Part shown: piece after piece, positions 22,201 through 34,200 of the stretch | Numbering within the stretch: position 1 is the first letter of the stretch | Layout of the letters: every line of letters begins with the position of its first letter | Translations under genes and position numbers: made by a program | Notes under the pieces: model-generated | Seen by the model: the letters and a program-made list of their open reading frames with translations, nothing else | Told to the model about the DNA's origin: nothing | Database searches by the model: none | Assembly (NCBI GenBank): GCA_030248195.1 | Contig: JASAND010006876.1 | Span: 1-64,000 of the forward strand | Direction: 5' to 3' | Source: Trissonchulus latispiculum | Taxonomy: Eukaryota; Nematoda; Enoplea; Enoplida; Ironidae | Length of the DNA stretch: 64,000 bases

Positions 22201-25200
22201 TACCTGGGTTTATTTTAGGCAAAAATAAGTGGGGGGAGTGGGGGGAGATCGAAAAGTGGGGGGATAGAATGGGGCAAAAATGCTAAAAATGCTGTATAAA
22301 TAGTCTGTTTTCCATATACACTGCTATAAGTATGTTTAAAAGTGATCAAACATCAAGTTTTAGCACCAACAAAGGCGATTTTTGATCGCAAATCCAGTGC
22401 GACCACTCGCCGGATCGAGAAAGTTTTATGAAGCAAATTAGCTACTTGACTCGACTACTAGACTCTGCTAGTAGACGAGTCTAGTGGAGAAATATTTTTA
22501 TGAAACTGCCCCCTGGTGTCGATCTTCGTCGCTCAATTAACGATGCAGCCACTCATCATCCTTAAATCGCCCCCGAGCGAATGGCAGCCATCAGCAGAAC
22601 AAGCTGATCAGTTCCTTAATCAGATGGCTTAGCCTTAAATCGGTATCAACTCGTTAAGACTGGTACAGTGTTAGCTGTGACTACATGTGAGTTCTGAATG
22701 GCTCTGTTCGTGCTCCAGGAGTACGAAGAAGAAAAGAAGAAGAAGTTATCAAACGAAAGCCCTAAGTGAGGTGATCAAGTTTTGTCATAGAACTGCATAC
22801 CCCTAGTGGCTGTCGAGTGCTGTGGTATATATAAATATATATCACAGCATGTGCTATATAAATTAAAACTAGGTGAATGAGGCAAAATAGTGTGGTAAAC
22901 TGACAAACCCAAATTTGTGTTGTTATCCCGCCTAGGAGCACCGGAGTAGTCTCGTCGTTTTGGAACGCCAATTTTTGCGGAGCTCCGGCTCACGCCATTA
23001 ATCTGTTTAAAATGATTTACGTATTTTAACAAAGTACTGGTTAATGTGATAATGGCAACTTACAATAGTCTTATGCGTATCTGAATGAAAATGAACATTG
23101 TTAAAATGCTGTAGTTTCTGGAAAAATGATTGAGTAGTGTCGGCGTAGTTCTGAAAGCAATAATTATCTTACCTCTTGCACGTCACCTGAGGTAGAAGCC
23201 TATATATACTTACATGTTGTGGAACATTTTCGCGGCTGTTCTTTAAATAGAAATATTTAATTAAAGTAATTGAATTTGTTGATAGCCTGTTGTTCCAGTT
23301 CTTATACCGTTGCCCTTGTCCGAATCACGTAGAAACATTCATAGATTTCTTTATAATCCAAAAAGCAGTTTGTGAAGAAAAAAATCAAAGTTATTACCTT
23401 TACTCATCGTCTCTGTAATGTCTTGCAGTATGAGTTTATTCCATGCTTTTACTGTTTAATTTTAAATAAACTCGTATTTTCGCTTATTTTCAGGAAAAAA
23501 ATCCGAGCAGTGGTCCTGCTTTTACATTTCCTTTTATTTCTCCCTGGCAAAATGTGAAAGACAGCTTCCCAAGACCGCAAAAGGTTGCTATATAAACATA
23601 AGTTTACTTAACTGACGGCTTTGCTTATGTACGTTATTAATAATTTGACAAATTATTGGAAACGGTTCAGATTCATACCACGTAAGTGGATTTATGTAGG
23701 CGAGGGTGATGCTCCACGAAAATTAACATTTATTCATAAATACTACACAACACTTCTTGTAAACATTTTGGCTTAGCAACCAATATTTGTCCACATTATG
23801 TACATGTTTTTTTATCCATACGCCCCACTTCAGTTGGATGTGCACCAGTTAGGAGTAGTGCCAGCCCCTATAATTTAGAAGTTTGACTATTGGGGAAGGG
23901 GGATGGGCTGACACCGAATAATTGTCTTTACAATTACCCGAGGCGTTTACCAAGGCTGGAGATTTGTCCATCACCGACTATGTGATGAACGCACCTCGGC
24001 AGCTCCACCCGAAGGCGGCCACCCCTTAACTCTCGGACAATTAGCTGACATGGGAGGGAAGGGGGTTTTGCTATTTTCCGGCGCCGGCTGGTACCAGAAT
24101 CTTACAGTAAAAAGCAAGCATGCTGGTCCGGTGGACCATAGGAAGCGAAGCGAAACAACAGTACAATAACAGTACAGAAAGGTTAATGACGTTCATTTTT
24201 CTTGGATGGAATCTATGAGATTAAGAAGGATAAGGTAATTCTTTCAATGTATCCTGCTGGGCAAACGTCACGCCGCTGTGAGCTCATGGAGGCGGGCTGA
24301 TACCAGTTGATCAGGTACTCTGCCTGTGCCTATAAACGTAAGTGAAATCTGGGAAAACACAGTATAGGGTGAAAGTGGGAAGACTCGGAACATCGATTAT
24401 CCGCAATGGCTTTACAAGTAACGAACCAATTCATATTATACACATACGCTGATATTATTCGTAAGACTGTCCAAAGCTGAAACTAGTCTCATGAACTTAA
24501 CCTCCAGATGGCAACTTGACTCTGAATATTTTCATGCGCACTACTACTATTTGGGAATAAATTAGTAGGTATGTACTCTTGAGCGCTGAAATATTTGTAG
24601 CATCTAGACACTGTAAGTCATAAAATAAATCATAAACTTAGCGTGTCATTATGGCTAGTTGTCGAATGAGCTAGAAAGTGCTTTGTTGTCTGGGAAATCC
24701 AACGCCGATCATTGTATTTTGGGACCACAAATACCACTGAAATCATTTGAAGATCATTTAGGTCGTGGTGAGAGGGCCAAGTTATAGGTGATTCTGGAGG
24801 GAGAGAACATAACAAGTGATCAGTGGAAAGAGGTCGAAGGAAAACCAATGATGTGAGTTTGAATCAAAGTTAAAAGCGTTCCATAAATTCGCAAAAAGCC
24901 GCCTGCTTTCAGCTAAGCATAGGAGCAGATCATGTACATGTTCGTTTGTAGTGAACTGACTTGAAATCAGGTAGTGCGCGGTACCTAGAAATTCCAGCTG
25001 CCATATTTGTTAAATACGTATCTCTGCGATATTGTATTTACTGCTTAGCTTAAGCCATTGTTGTCTTTCAGATTGCTGCTGCTATCCCAGAAAATCCTGA
25101 CAGTACTAGCAGGGTCAGCCTGTTTTCTCAAACCTTCCCCCGGAACGAATCAGCCCAGACAGAAATTGCCATAGAGCATGTTGATTCTGACTTTAGCCTG

Positions 25201-28200
25201 ACTGAAGAAGACGCGGACAGCAGCGGAATCAACCTGGAGACGTTAAAGAAAGAAATTAACGAGGAAAATGTTCAACGTTTGGCACAAATGTCTCAAGAAG
25301 AGATATTGGCTGAACGGGAAAAGTTACTATCAAGGCTAGGTGAATAGAATCATTGATTTGAAGTGCTTAATTGATTTATGTAGACATCCGTTTCGTTTTG
25401 TATCAGTTTTGTAGTTGTTTTAGTGTACAGTAATTCATTTAGAATTTTTATATTTCTGGGACTTCATGATAGTAGCGGAGGTTCAATGGTAGAGAGGTTC
25501 AAGGTTAGATTATTGGCTTTTTCTTGCTGTGACTTATACTTGACTTAATGGCCCAAGCCCAGACGAGGGAGCCATGAATGACCCCACGAAAAACATATAG
25601 ATCAGAATTAGCTGCGGTTAATTTGATGATTTCGATGATTTAAAAAAAATAATTCTAAAGTCTGACACAAAAATGTGTGTACAAAATCTGTAAGGCCTCC
25701 AGTGAACTCAATATACGTCGTAACCCCATATAACCATATATTTTCGGAATCCTTGCAGCGAGACAAACATTTTTATAAAATTTAAAATTTTTTAAAATTT
25801 CAAAAATTTTAAAATATCGGTTTTTCGGGGAATTTTTTCGGACCGTGAAAGCTATTCAGCTCATTCTTTCACAAAAATTTTCCCGCCCGAAGACGCATCG
25901 ATTGATACAAGAACGAAAAAAAAATCGGTTGAGAAATAAGCATTTTATTCCAAAATTTCGTTTTTCCATTTCCTTTGATGTTTGCCGCTTTTTGCAACTT
26001 TGACTGGTTATTACTCGCGACTCGCTCATTCGAAAAATTATTCGATTAGATTTTCAGGACCGCCTAGGCGCCCGCTTTCACCTGATATATGTGGTATTTC
26101 AAAATTTGAAAATAGATTTTTTTGAAAAATACCACTTTTTGACCCAAAATTTCGGCATAGCAATTCTGGCAAAAGTGAGTAAAAATAATCATAGGGGTCG
26201 CGGTAGCGACCCCTATAATATGAGTGAAAATGGTCGAATGACCGTGTAAAACAAGGCTGCGCAGAAGCTGCGCAGATTCCTGCGCAGATTCCTGCGCAGA
26301 TCCTGCGCAGATTATGTGCGCAAAAAATTGTACGTGTCGAGTTTAGTATGTGTGCGAAGTTTCATCCCCGTACCACTTTCCGTTAAAAAGTTATGCCAAA
26401 AATCGCTTACGAGAGTGATGTTTTTTTTTCCGGTTTCTCGCTTTTGATGTCTTTTAAGGGGGTTTTGTAGCTTGAATAACTACAGATAGAAAAATTTTTG
26501 CCTATGAAACCCATATATATTCTTGTAGTACAAATCAAAAATAAGAAAATAAGCTAGTTTTTATGCCTCCCAGGGCCGGAAAAAATTTTTGGCTGGGGGC
26601 CAAAGTCGGCCAAAACGCTAAAATGGCCAAAAAGTATGCTTCAAAGGCGCCTTAATAAGTCAGATTGGGCTATATATGGGGCAATACTGACTATATGGTT
26701 AAACAGTACACATATCGGGGTCGTTCAAATGCTATATGATTTTCCGTCTTCGTGCGTAATTTTTCGGTACTGGCCGGCCAAAGTTGGTGAATTTTGGGTC
26801 GAACTTTGAACTTAATTTTTTCGCTTATTTTGCTACATGGGTGGCTCAAATTTTGCATACAAAGGTTTTTTGGGACGGAGAATCGATTCCCGCTATCAGT
26901 TTTGCTGCCCGGGTAACCCAAGTTGCTGGGCGCTGGTTCCACTTGACCGTCTGAGGGGTCATGTCGGTAACCGCTTCCCGGAGGTCCATAGTAGGCTTTA
27001 CTTTGCCTCTCCAAACTTTGTCTATAGGGGTTTTCTGGTGCGCCCAGCTCATTCCCGGTGTCCGTTTTGCCGTCTGACCCACCCATCTTGCTGTGCTGGT
27101 TCCACTTTGCCATCTGGAGGGTCAGGTCGGTGGGAGGTCATGGGGTCAAAAATGAAAATTTTCAAAAGTGGTCAAATTTGGTATCAAATGGAAACGCTAA
27201 GCGAGCTGAGCAACATTTGTCATAGAACTGCATGCTCAAAGTGGCTGTAGAGTGCTGTCGTGGGGTGGGGTGGGGACTTGGCGATTTTCGGTCAAAAATG
27301 AAATTTTTCAAAACTGGTCAAATTTGGTACCAAATGAAAGCCCTGAGCGAGCTGAGCAACATTTGTCATAGAACTGCATGCTCAAATTGGTTGTGGAGTG
27401 CTGTGGTTGGTTTGCTTGCTACCGTTGAAAGATATCTATACATAAAGAAAGAAAGAAAGAAAGCATTTACTCAGTAAAAGAAGTTAAATGTTTACTTCGA
27501 ATACAAAACAAACGAAACGAAAATAATACGAACAAAACAGGATAAACAACAAAACAATCAACTTAACACAAATTAGGATCGAACAAGAAAATAGTATATA
27601 TCAGCAAAAATAAAGTAACAGAATCATCGAAAACAAACAACAAAACTTCATTTACGTGAGCAGGACGGGGGAGGATAGGAATGATCAGCTGACCCCCCGC
27701 CCCCTTAGAAAATTATCTAAATTTGTCTGTTCTAAAAGTCTACAAAAGGAAGTAAAGCTGCTAGCCGTTACAACCGCATCAGGTAAAGAGTTCCATAGGT
27801 TAACAACCCTCATATGAAATAAATTATTTAGCGACGAATTTCGTACATTTCTGGGTATTTCATACCTTCATGAGCATACATATATAAAATAATAGAAAAC
27901 AAGAACAAAAAGTGCTCCTTCGTCGCATGTAAAATACATATGAGTCTTCGTAGGCAGGTTGTACATAAGCCAAAAACTAGCCTGTGAAATACATATGAGT
28001 TCCGTAGGGAGGTTGTAAATTAAGGAAAACAAGTTGCAACCGCTTAACATATGAGCCTGTCCTACAACGAGGCTCATATTGGCGTCACAGTGCATTCCAC
28101 ATTAAAGCCTCATTAAAGAACCTCAGCTTCATCCACATTACGGAAAAATGAATAGACGTCATGGCCCAGGACTGAAGTGAACTACGACTGCTCAAGCTGA

Positions 28201-31200
28201 AGTGTGCATGCAACCTGTTTCCTGAAACACTATGGCACACCTCTAATGCATTCTCGAAACACTTTCACATTATACATACGCAGAATGCGTTCCCACTTGG
28301 CTGTGAGTCAGAGCGCCTCATGGCGTACCGTATTGAGCATATGCACACTATAATGACTGATCAACATTATATATATATATATATATATGAAGGATAAGTT
28401 GTAATGAAAAGCTTTATGCAGTATGTATTTATATAAAAGTAAATCTGCAAATTATTCATATTATGACATACGCCAATATGAGCCTCGTTGTAGGACAGGC
28501 TCATATGTTAAGCGGTTGCAACTTGTTTTCCTTAATTTACAACCTCCCTACGGAACTCATATGTATTTCACAGGCTAGTTTTTGCTTGTGTACAACCTGC
28601 CTACGAAGACTCATATGTATTTTACATGCGACGAAGGAGCACTTTTTGTTCTTGTATAATCATAAAATTCAAGCTGAGCTGAATCCAACGATATAAAGCT
28701 TTTGTTGCTACGAATTATATTGCGCCAGCAATGAATTTTTAAACAATATCCCTTATTTCAGCTGGTTTTGCTAGTTTACACTGCTTCATTCAAATCACGG
28801 CGGCAACATCAAAGAGAGCCCAAAACCAGCTGAAATAAGGGATATTGTTTAAAAATTCATTGCTGGCGCAATATAACTCGTAGCAACAAAAGCTTTATAT
28901 CCTTGGATTCAGCTCAGCTTGAATTTTATGATTATGTTATTTTTACTCACTTTTGCCAGAATTGCTATGCCGAAATTTTAGGTCAAAAAGTGGTATTTTT
29001 CAAAAAATCTATTTTCAAATTTTGAAATAACACATATATTATGTGAAAGCTGGCGCCTAGGCGGTCCTGAAAATCTAATCGAAAAATTTTTCGGGTGAGC
29101 GAGTCGCGAGTAATAACCAGTCAAAGTTGCAAAAAGCGGCAAACATCAAAGGAAATGGAAAAATGAAATTTTGGAATAAAATGCTTATTTCTCAACCGAT
29201 TTTTTTCGTTCTTGTGTCAATCGATGCGTCTTCGGACGGGAAAATTTTTGTGAAAGAATGAGCTGAATAGCTTGCACGGTCCGAAAAAATTCACCGAAAA
29301 ACCTATATTTTAAAATTTTTAAAATTCTAAAAAAATTTTAAATTTTATAAAAATGTTTGTCTCGCTGCAAGGATTCCGAAAATATATGGTTGTATGGGGT
29401 TACGACGTATATTGAGTTCACTGGAGGCCTTACAGATTTTGTACACACATTTTTGTGTCAGACTTTAGTTTATAATTTTCCAAGTTCAGTCCAGTTTATA
29501 ATTTTCCAAGTTCAGTCCTAATCTGTTTCGTGTACCGGCTTTTTCGAGGTTAAGCATAATATCGTGTTGTTTTGTTTTTATGACTACATTTATAGATCCA
29601 AAGCTAATCGATTTCATACGGCATCGAAACCGGAAGCTTCCTTCGGTGAGGTTTGCTGAGCCAGAAGCTCCGATGAATCAGCCGTCATTAAGTATGGTTT
29701 AAGTTTTATTTTTGCTGATTGAATTAGTTTGTTTGATGAGCTTTCTTATTCTTTGATTAGACAACTGCTTCTAAGAAGTAACACGTATATACATAAGTTA
29801 ATTAGATAAGCAAAGCTGGTGACAACATGATTATGGGTGTCTTTAATGAGAAGAGGAATTGGATGCTGCTTGATAGACGTCTGTAGTGAGTTGCTGACTG
29901 TTTAGAAAAGGAAGAACTACCGTTGACCCCTGATGAGAATTGGGTTCATATGGATGTTTTTGAAGGTGAAAAAATGGCCTGGATGCAGCAGTTGAATACA
30001 GAACTTCCCCAACAAACGCAAGAAGTAATTTGTAAATATCATAGGGGTCGCGGCAGCGACCCCTATAATATCGATACACCAGAATCAAAACATGGACTCT
30101 CCAGTTTTTACACTTTTGAGTTATGGCCGTTTAAAGGTTTTTAGAAGCCAGTGCGGTCGGACGGTTTATTGTATCTAAAAACTTTCTGTAGCACATGCAT
30201 ATAACAAGGACAAAAGCTTGCAACCATGTGGTCCGGAATTTGTAGTGCTTATTCTATAGTCCAGAATTTGGAAGAATGTAAGTGGAGAAGGAGAGTAGAC
30301 ATTTTGCCACTGAATCGTATCAAGGCTTCATTGAATAATTGTCGGAAGCAAAATAGAACTATTTATTTTTAACGTTCTTCTTAAAAGAAAATAGCCAGCA
30401 AACAACGCAGAAGAATCTGCGATAGAGGTGTCTGTAGCATTTTGAAATTTTTCGACTTCTGAGGTAATGGGAGAAGTGGCAATTCTCTGATATTTGCTGT
30501 GCTCGCATTAAAGTTTATAACGTTACAAAATAACTTAAAATCGTCCTTCGTTCCCCCACAAATTCGTTCAGGATGTTCCTGATTGTGTCAGTTGTTTCTT
30601 CTGGAAAGAATGCTCACATTTTCGGAGAGTCAATATTTTGCAATTTGGTCGAAACTTTCATGTGCTTCACCGGCCAGTAGCAAAATATGGCCTATAGGAG
30701 TGTCAATATTCTGGCCCAAATAGCGGGTTTCTTTTCTGGAGATACAAGAGTAGTAGGTGATGCAAATGCCTTATTCTTGGCTCTAGGAGAGTCCAGCTTT
30801 TGCCACAAGGTAGACAGTCAACTTTCAGAACAAATGTATATGAAAACTCAATTTTCGAAAAAGTGTGAGAGTCCATGTTTTGCTTCTGATGTATTATCGA
30901 TATGTGTCAAAAGTCCCTGGAGACACCGTAAAATAAGCTGCGCAGAGGCTGCGCAAAATCCTGCGCAGATCCTGCGCAGATTTCATGCGCAAATTGTAGA
31001 GCACATCGAGTTTAGTATGTCTGTGAAGGTTCAGCCCCGTATCACTTACCGTTAAAAAGTTGCGCCCCGGTCCGGTTATGGCGGCGATGTTTTTTTTTCG
31101 GTTTCTCCTATTTAATGGTCGTATTGTCCTGACTTTCCGCCTCTTTCACGTAATCTGCAGCGGAGGCCGGACCTAAAGGGGTATAGGGTCTGGTAGTACC

Positions 31201-34200
31201 CCATGCGCCATTGAAGAATCGCTACTTTTTTTGCGCCGCAGGTGCGCCACAGCGCCGCAGCGGCGCCGCAAAGTCGGCTCAGAGCGAAAAGTGACCATTT
31301 TTGTGGTCGCTGCGTACCTCGAACGTTAAGAGCTGGAACCGATTTCTTTTTATATTCAGAAACTACATATATTGAACTAACTAAATAGCTAAGTCTCGTT
31401 TCTCTATCACTTCCCATACGACCACAGTGGCCGGTCAAAAATGGTGAAAATTCGAAAAATGAAAAATCGAAATTTCTCGCTGTGTATTCAACTTAGAAAG
31501 CTCAATTCTTTCATACAAAGGTTTTCTGGCACGGCGAATTGATTCCCGTAAGCAGTTTTGCCGTCGGACCCACCCATATTGCTGGGCTGGTTCCACTTTG
31601 CTGTCGGGAGGGTCAAGTCGGTACCGACTTCCAAGAACACCATATAGGACTGTGCTTAGCCTCTCAAAACTTTGTCCATAGGGGTTTTCTGGTGCGCCCA
31701 GCTCATTTCCGGTGTCCGTTTTGCCGTCCGACCCACCCATTTTGCTGGGCTGGTTCCACTTTGCTGTCGGGAGGGTCAAGTCGGTACCGACTTACAAGAA
31801 CACCATATAGGACTGTACATGGCCTTTCAAAACTTTGTCTATAGAGGTTTTCTGGTGCGCCCAGCTCATTCCCGGAGTCCGTTTTGCCGTCCGACCCACC
31901 CATTTTGCTGGACTGGCTCCACTTTGCCGTTTGAAGGGTAAATCGGGTAGGAGGGGGTCAAGTGGTCAAAAATAAAATTTTTCAAAAGTGGTCAAATTTG
32001 GTACCAAATGAAAGCCCTAAGTGAGCTGAACAACTTTTGTCATAGAATTGCATGCTCAAAGTGGCTGTAGAGTGCTGTGGTAGGGTGGGGGTGGGGACTT
32101 AGGTGATTTTGGGTCAAAAATAAAATTTTTCAAAAGTGGTCAAATTTGGTACCAAATGAAAGCCCGCATCGAACTGAGCAACTTTTGTCATAGAAGTGCG
32201 TACCTAAAGTGGCTGTATAGGCCTGTGGTGGGGTGGGGTGGGGACTTAGGCGATTTTGGGTCAAAAATTAAAATTTTCAAAATTGGTCAAATTTGGTACC
32301 AAATGAAAGCCCGCATCGAACTGAGCAACTTTTGTCATAGAAGTGCGTACCTAAAGTGGCTGTAGAGGGCTGTGGTGGGGTGGGGTGGGGACTTAGGCGA
32401 TTTTGGATCAAAAATTAAAATTTTCAAAAGTGGTCAAATTTGGTACCAAATGAAAGCCCGCATCGAACTAAGCAACTTTTGTCATAGAAGTGCGTACCGT
32501 AGTGGCTGTAGAGGCCTGTGGTGGGGTGGGGTGGGGACTTAGGCGATTTTGGATCAAAAATTAAAATTTTCAAAAGTGGTCAAATTTGGTACCAAATGAA
32601 AGCCCGCATCGAACTAAGCAACTTTTGTCATAGAAGTGCGTACCGTAGTGGCTGTAGAGGCCTGTGGTGGGGTGGGGTGGGGACTTAGGCGATTTTGGGT
32701 CAAAAATTAAAATTTTCAAAAGTGGTCAAATTTCGAGTCAAATGAAGGCCCGCATCGAACTGAACAACTTTCGCCATAGAACCACCCACCCAAACTTGCT
32801 GTGTCGGATTTATATACTTGCTTTCTCAACCGGAATTTAAACGACAGACATAGGCCCAACACACATATTATCCCCTTTTGTGCGGAGCATTTTTGTTACT
32901 TGTATATTTGTTTGCAATCATCTAATCTGCGACAGTTTAATGTTGCTTGAATGTTACTCTATACTTTTCTGTGTTATATTATGCCATTTTATGTGTTTAT
33001 TTAGATGACAAGCGCAAGATTTGGTCTAGATGGTCGACTGCTGCCACCTGACCTCCAAATTCCCGTGAGCGCTGGCTTGCATCATCACGGAGATGAACCA
33101 GAGGTAGGTGGGAAAGCATAGCCTTATCTCAGATTACTAACGAACTGTCCTCTGGCTCAGCATTTTACTGTGCTAAAGTATGTCTTGAGCGTTGTAATCA
33201 ATCATTGTAGAAACGTGTGTAAAATTGTTTTGTGAGTTCAGTCTTCTTTTGTTTGTCGAGAGACATCATTTGTGTGGTTGGTTCTGGAAATGGGTCTTTA
33301 GTGGTTTTATGTGTAGCTCGCTTCAGCTAATCTGTGATCCTATTTGGAAAAGAATTAGGCTGAGTTTAACGAGTTTAAGGGGGGGATCCATCATGAAAAA
33401 TTTTTAGGCGACGGATTTCGCTCATTTTCATACATAAATTAGCCACATGTCGTGCATATCAAGTTTAAATTTTGAGTTGTTTCGTTCAGTTCTCCGTAAG
33501 TTACGAGCCATCAAATGTGTGCAATTTGAATATGAGCAAACACAAGGGTGCTGCAGCCAACTGAGGCCAATTTTCGCAATTCAACTACACGTTTTTAGCT
33601 TACTTTATTTTCACCTTTAAAACCTATTAAGAAAAACATTTTCGTACGGTTTCCAGCCGGATGGGATTGATTAGAAGCTTCTACAAAGAATTCTCGGAGA
33701 AACAAGGCCCTTGTTCCTCCTGATGTAATGAAACATTTAACATCGGGTAACTTAAAATAGAAGCATTTCCGCCCCATAGTTCTATGAGAAGAATTCATCC
33801 CTGCAATGAGAGCTTTCGATTGATGTATAATAATGCCATATTTTGAAAAATTAAAAATCGCTGTTTTGAGAAATTCGAGGTTTGAGGGTCCCGTTTGGCA
33901 CGCTGACAAGTACTGGACGTAGCTGACAGCATAATTCATGCTGCAAATAGATCCAAGACATGAATACACAAGTTGGAATACAAAATAGGCAATTTAGGAC
34001 CATACTGTTGTAGGAATTTATCCAAACTTTCAAAAAAACCGAAATTTTAAAAATCTTGCGACAAGTGCCCATTTTTGCGCCAAAAAATCTCGAAACTGGA
34101 AAAAGATGCAATGGAACCATTGGTATCAATGGAACCGCCAATTCAAGTACCACGGAACCCTGGAGTTAGAATTTTTATTTAGGCCTTTGATTTGGAACAA

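Larger units (their letters stand above)
25655..29468. mobile_element. 3.8 kb foldback element in RPAP1 intron 2, with nested repeats
   Basis: The left arm (25655-26188) and right arm (about 28937-29468) are inverted copies of about 530 bp. Outer tips are CTAAAGTCTGACACAAAAATG and CATTTTTGTGTCAGACTTTAG; inner edges are GTGAGTAAAAATAA and TTATTTTTACTCAC. Within lie hairpin-headed repeat copy 3 and two smaller inverted-repeat elements (27899-28654, 28656-28935). No transposase. No clean target duplication; the right flank is a 26-bp direct repeat. Confidence 0.85.
30041..32800 (+). repeat. Hairpin-headed repeat, copy 4 (largest, in RPAP1 intron 4)
   Basis: Head hairpin 30041-30066 with loop GGCA instead of GGTA. 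After unassigned sequence (about 30080-30920) come four CTGCGCA(G) palindromes at 30938-30990, then CCCCGTATCACTTACCG and GTTAAAAAGTTGCG, as in copies 2 and 3. A GC-rich block follows near 31230-31290. Three 163-bp units (31500-31940) and six units of about 147 bp (31952-32800) end it. The order matches copy 3. Confidence 0.7.

Noticed and set aside
23880..24100. Protein-coding or LTR interpretation of the GC-balanced block in intron 1
   Set aside because: No open frame of useful length and no LTR pair; only a short word shared with 20130-20150.
27899..28654. CRISPR-like spaced repeats of ACTCATATGT
   Set aside because: Spacing is irregular, there are only a few copies per arm, and the sequence is eukaryotic with a simple inverted-repeat explanation.
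26691..32365. Overlapping ORFs of 65-140 aa on both strands with repeated peptides
   Set aside because: They run through the 163- and 147-bp tandem arrays; any open frame in the unit repeats. No family resemblance.
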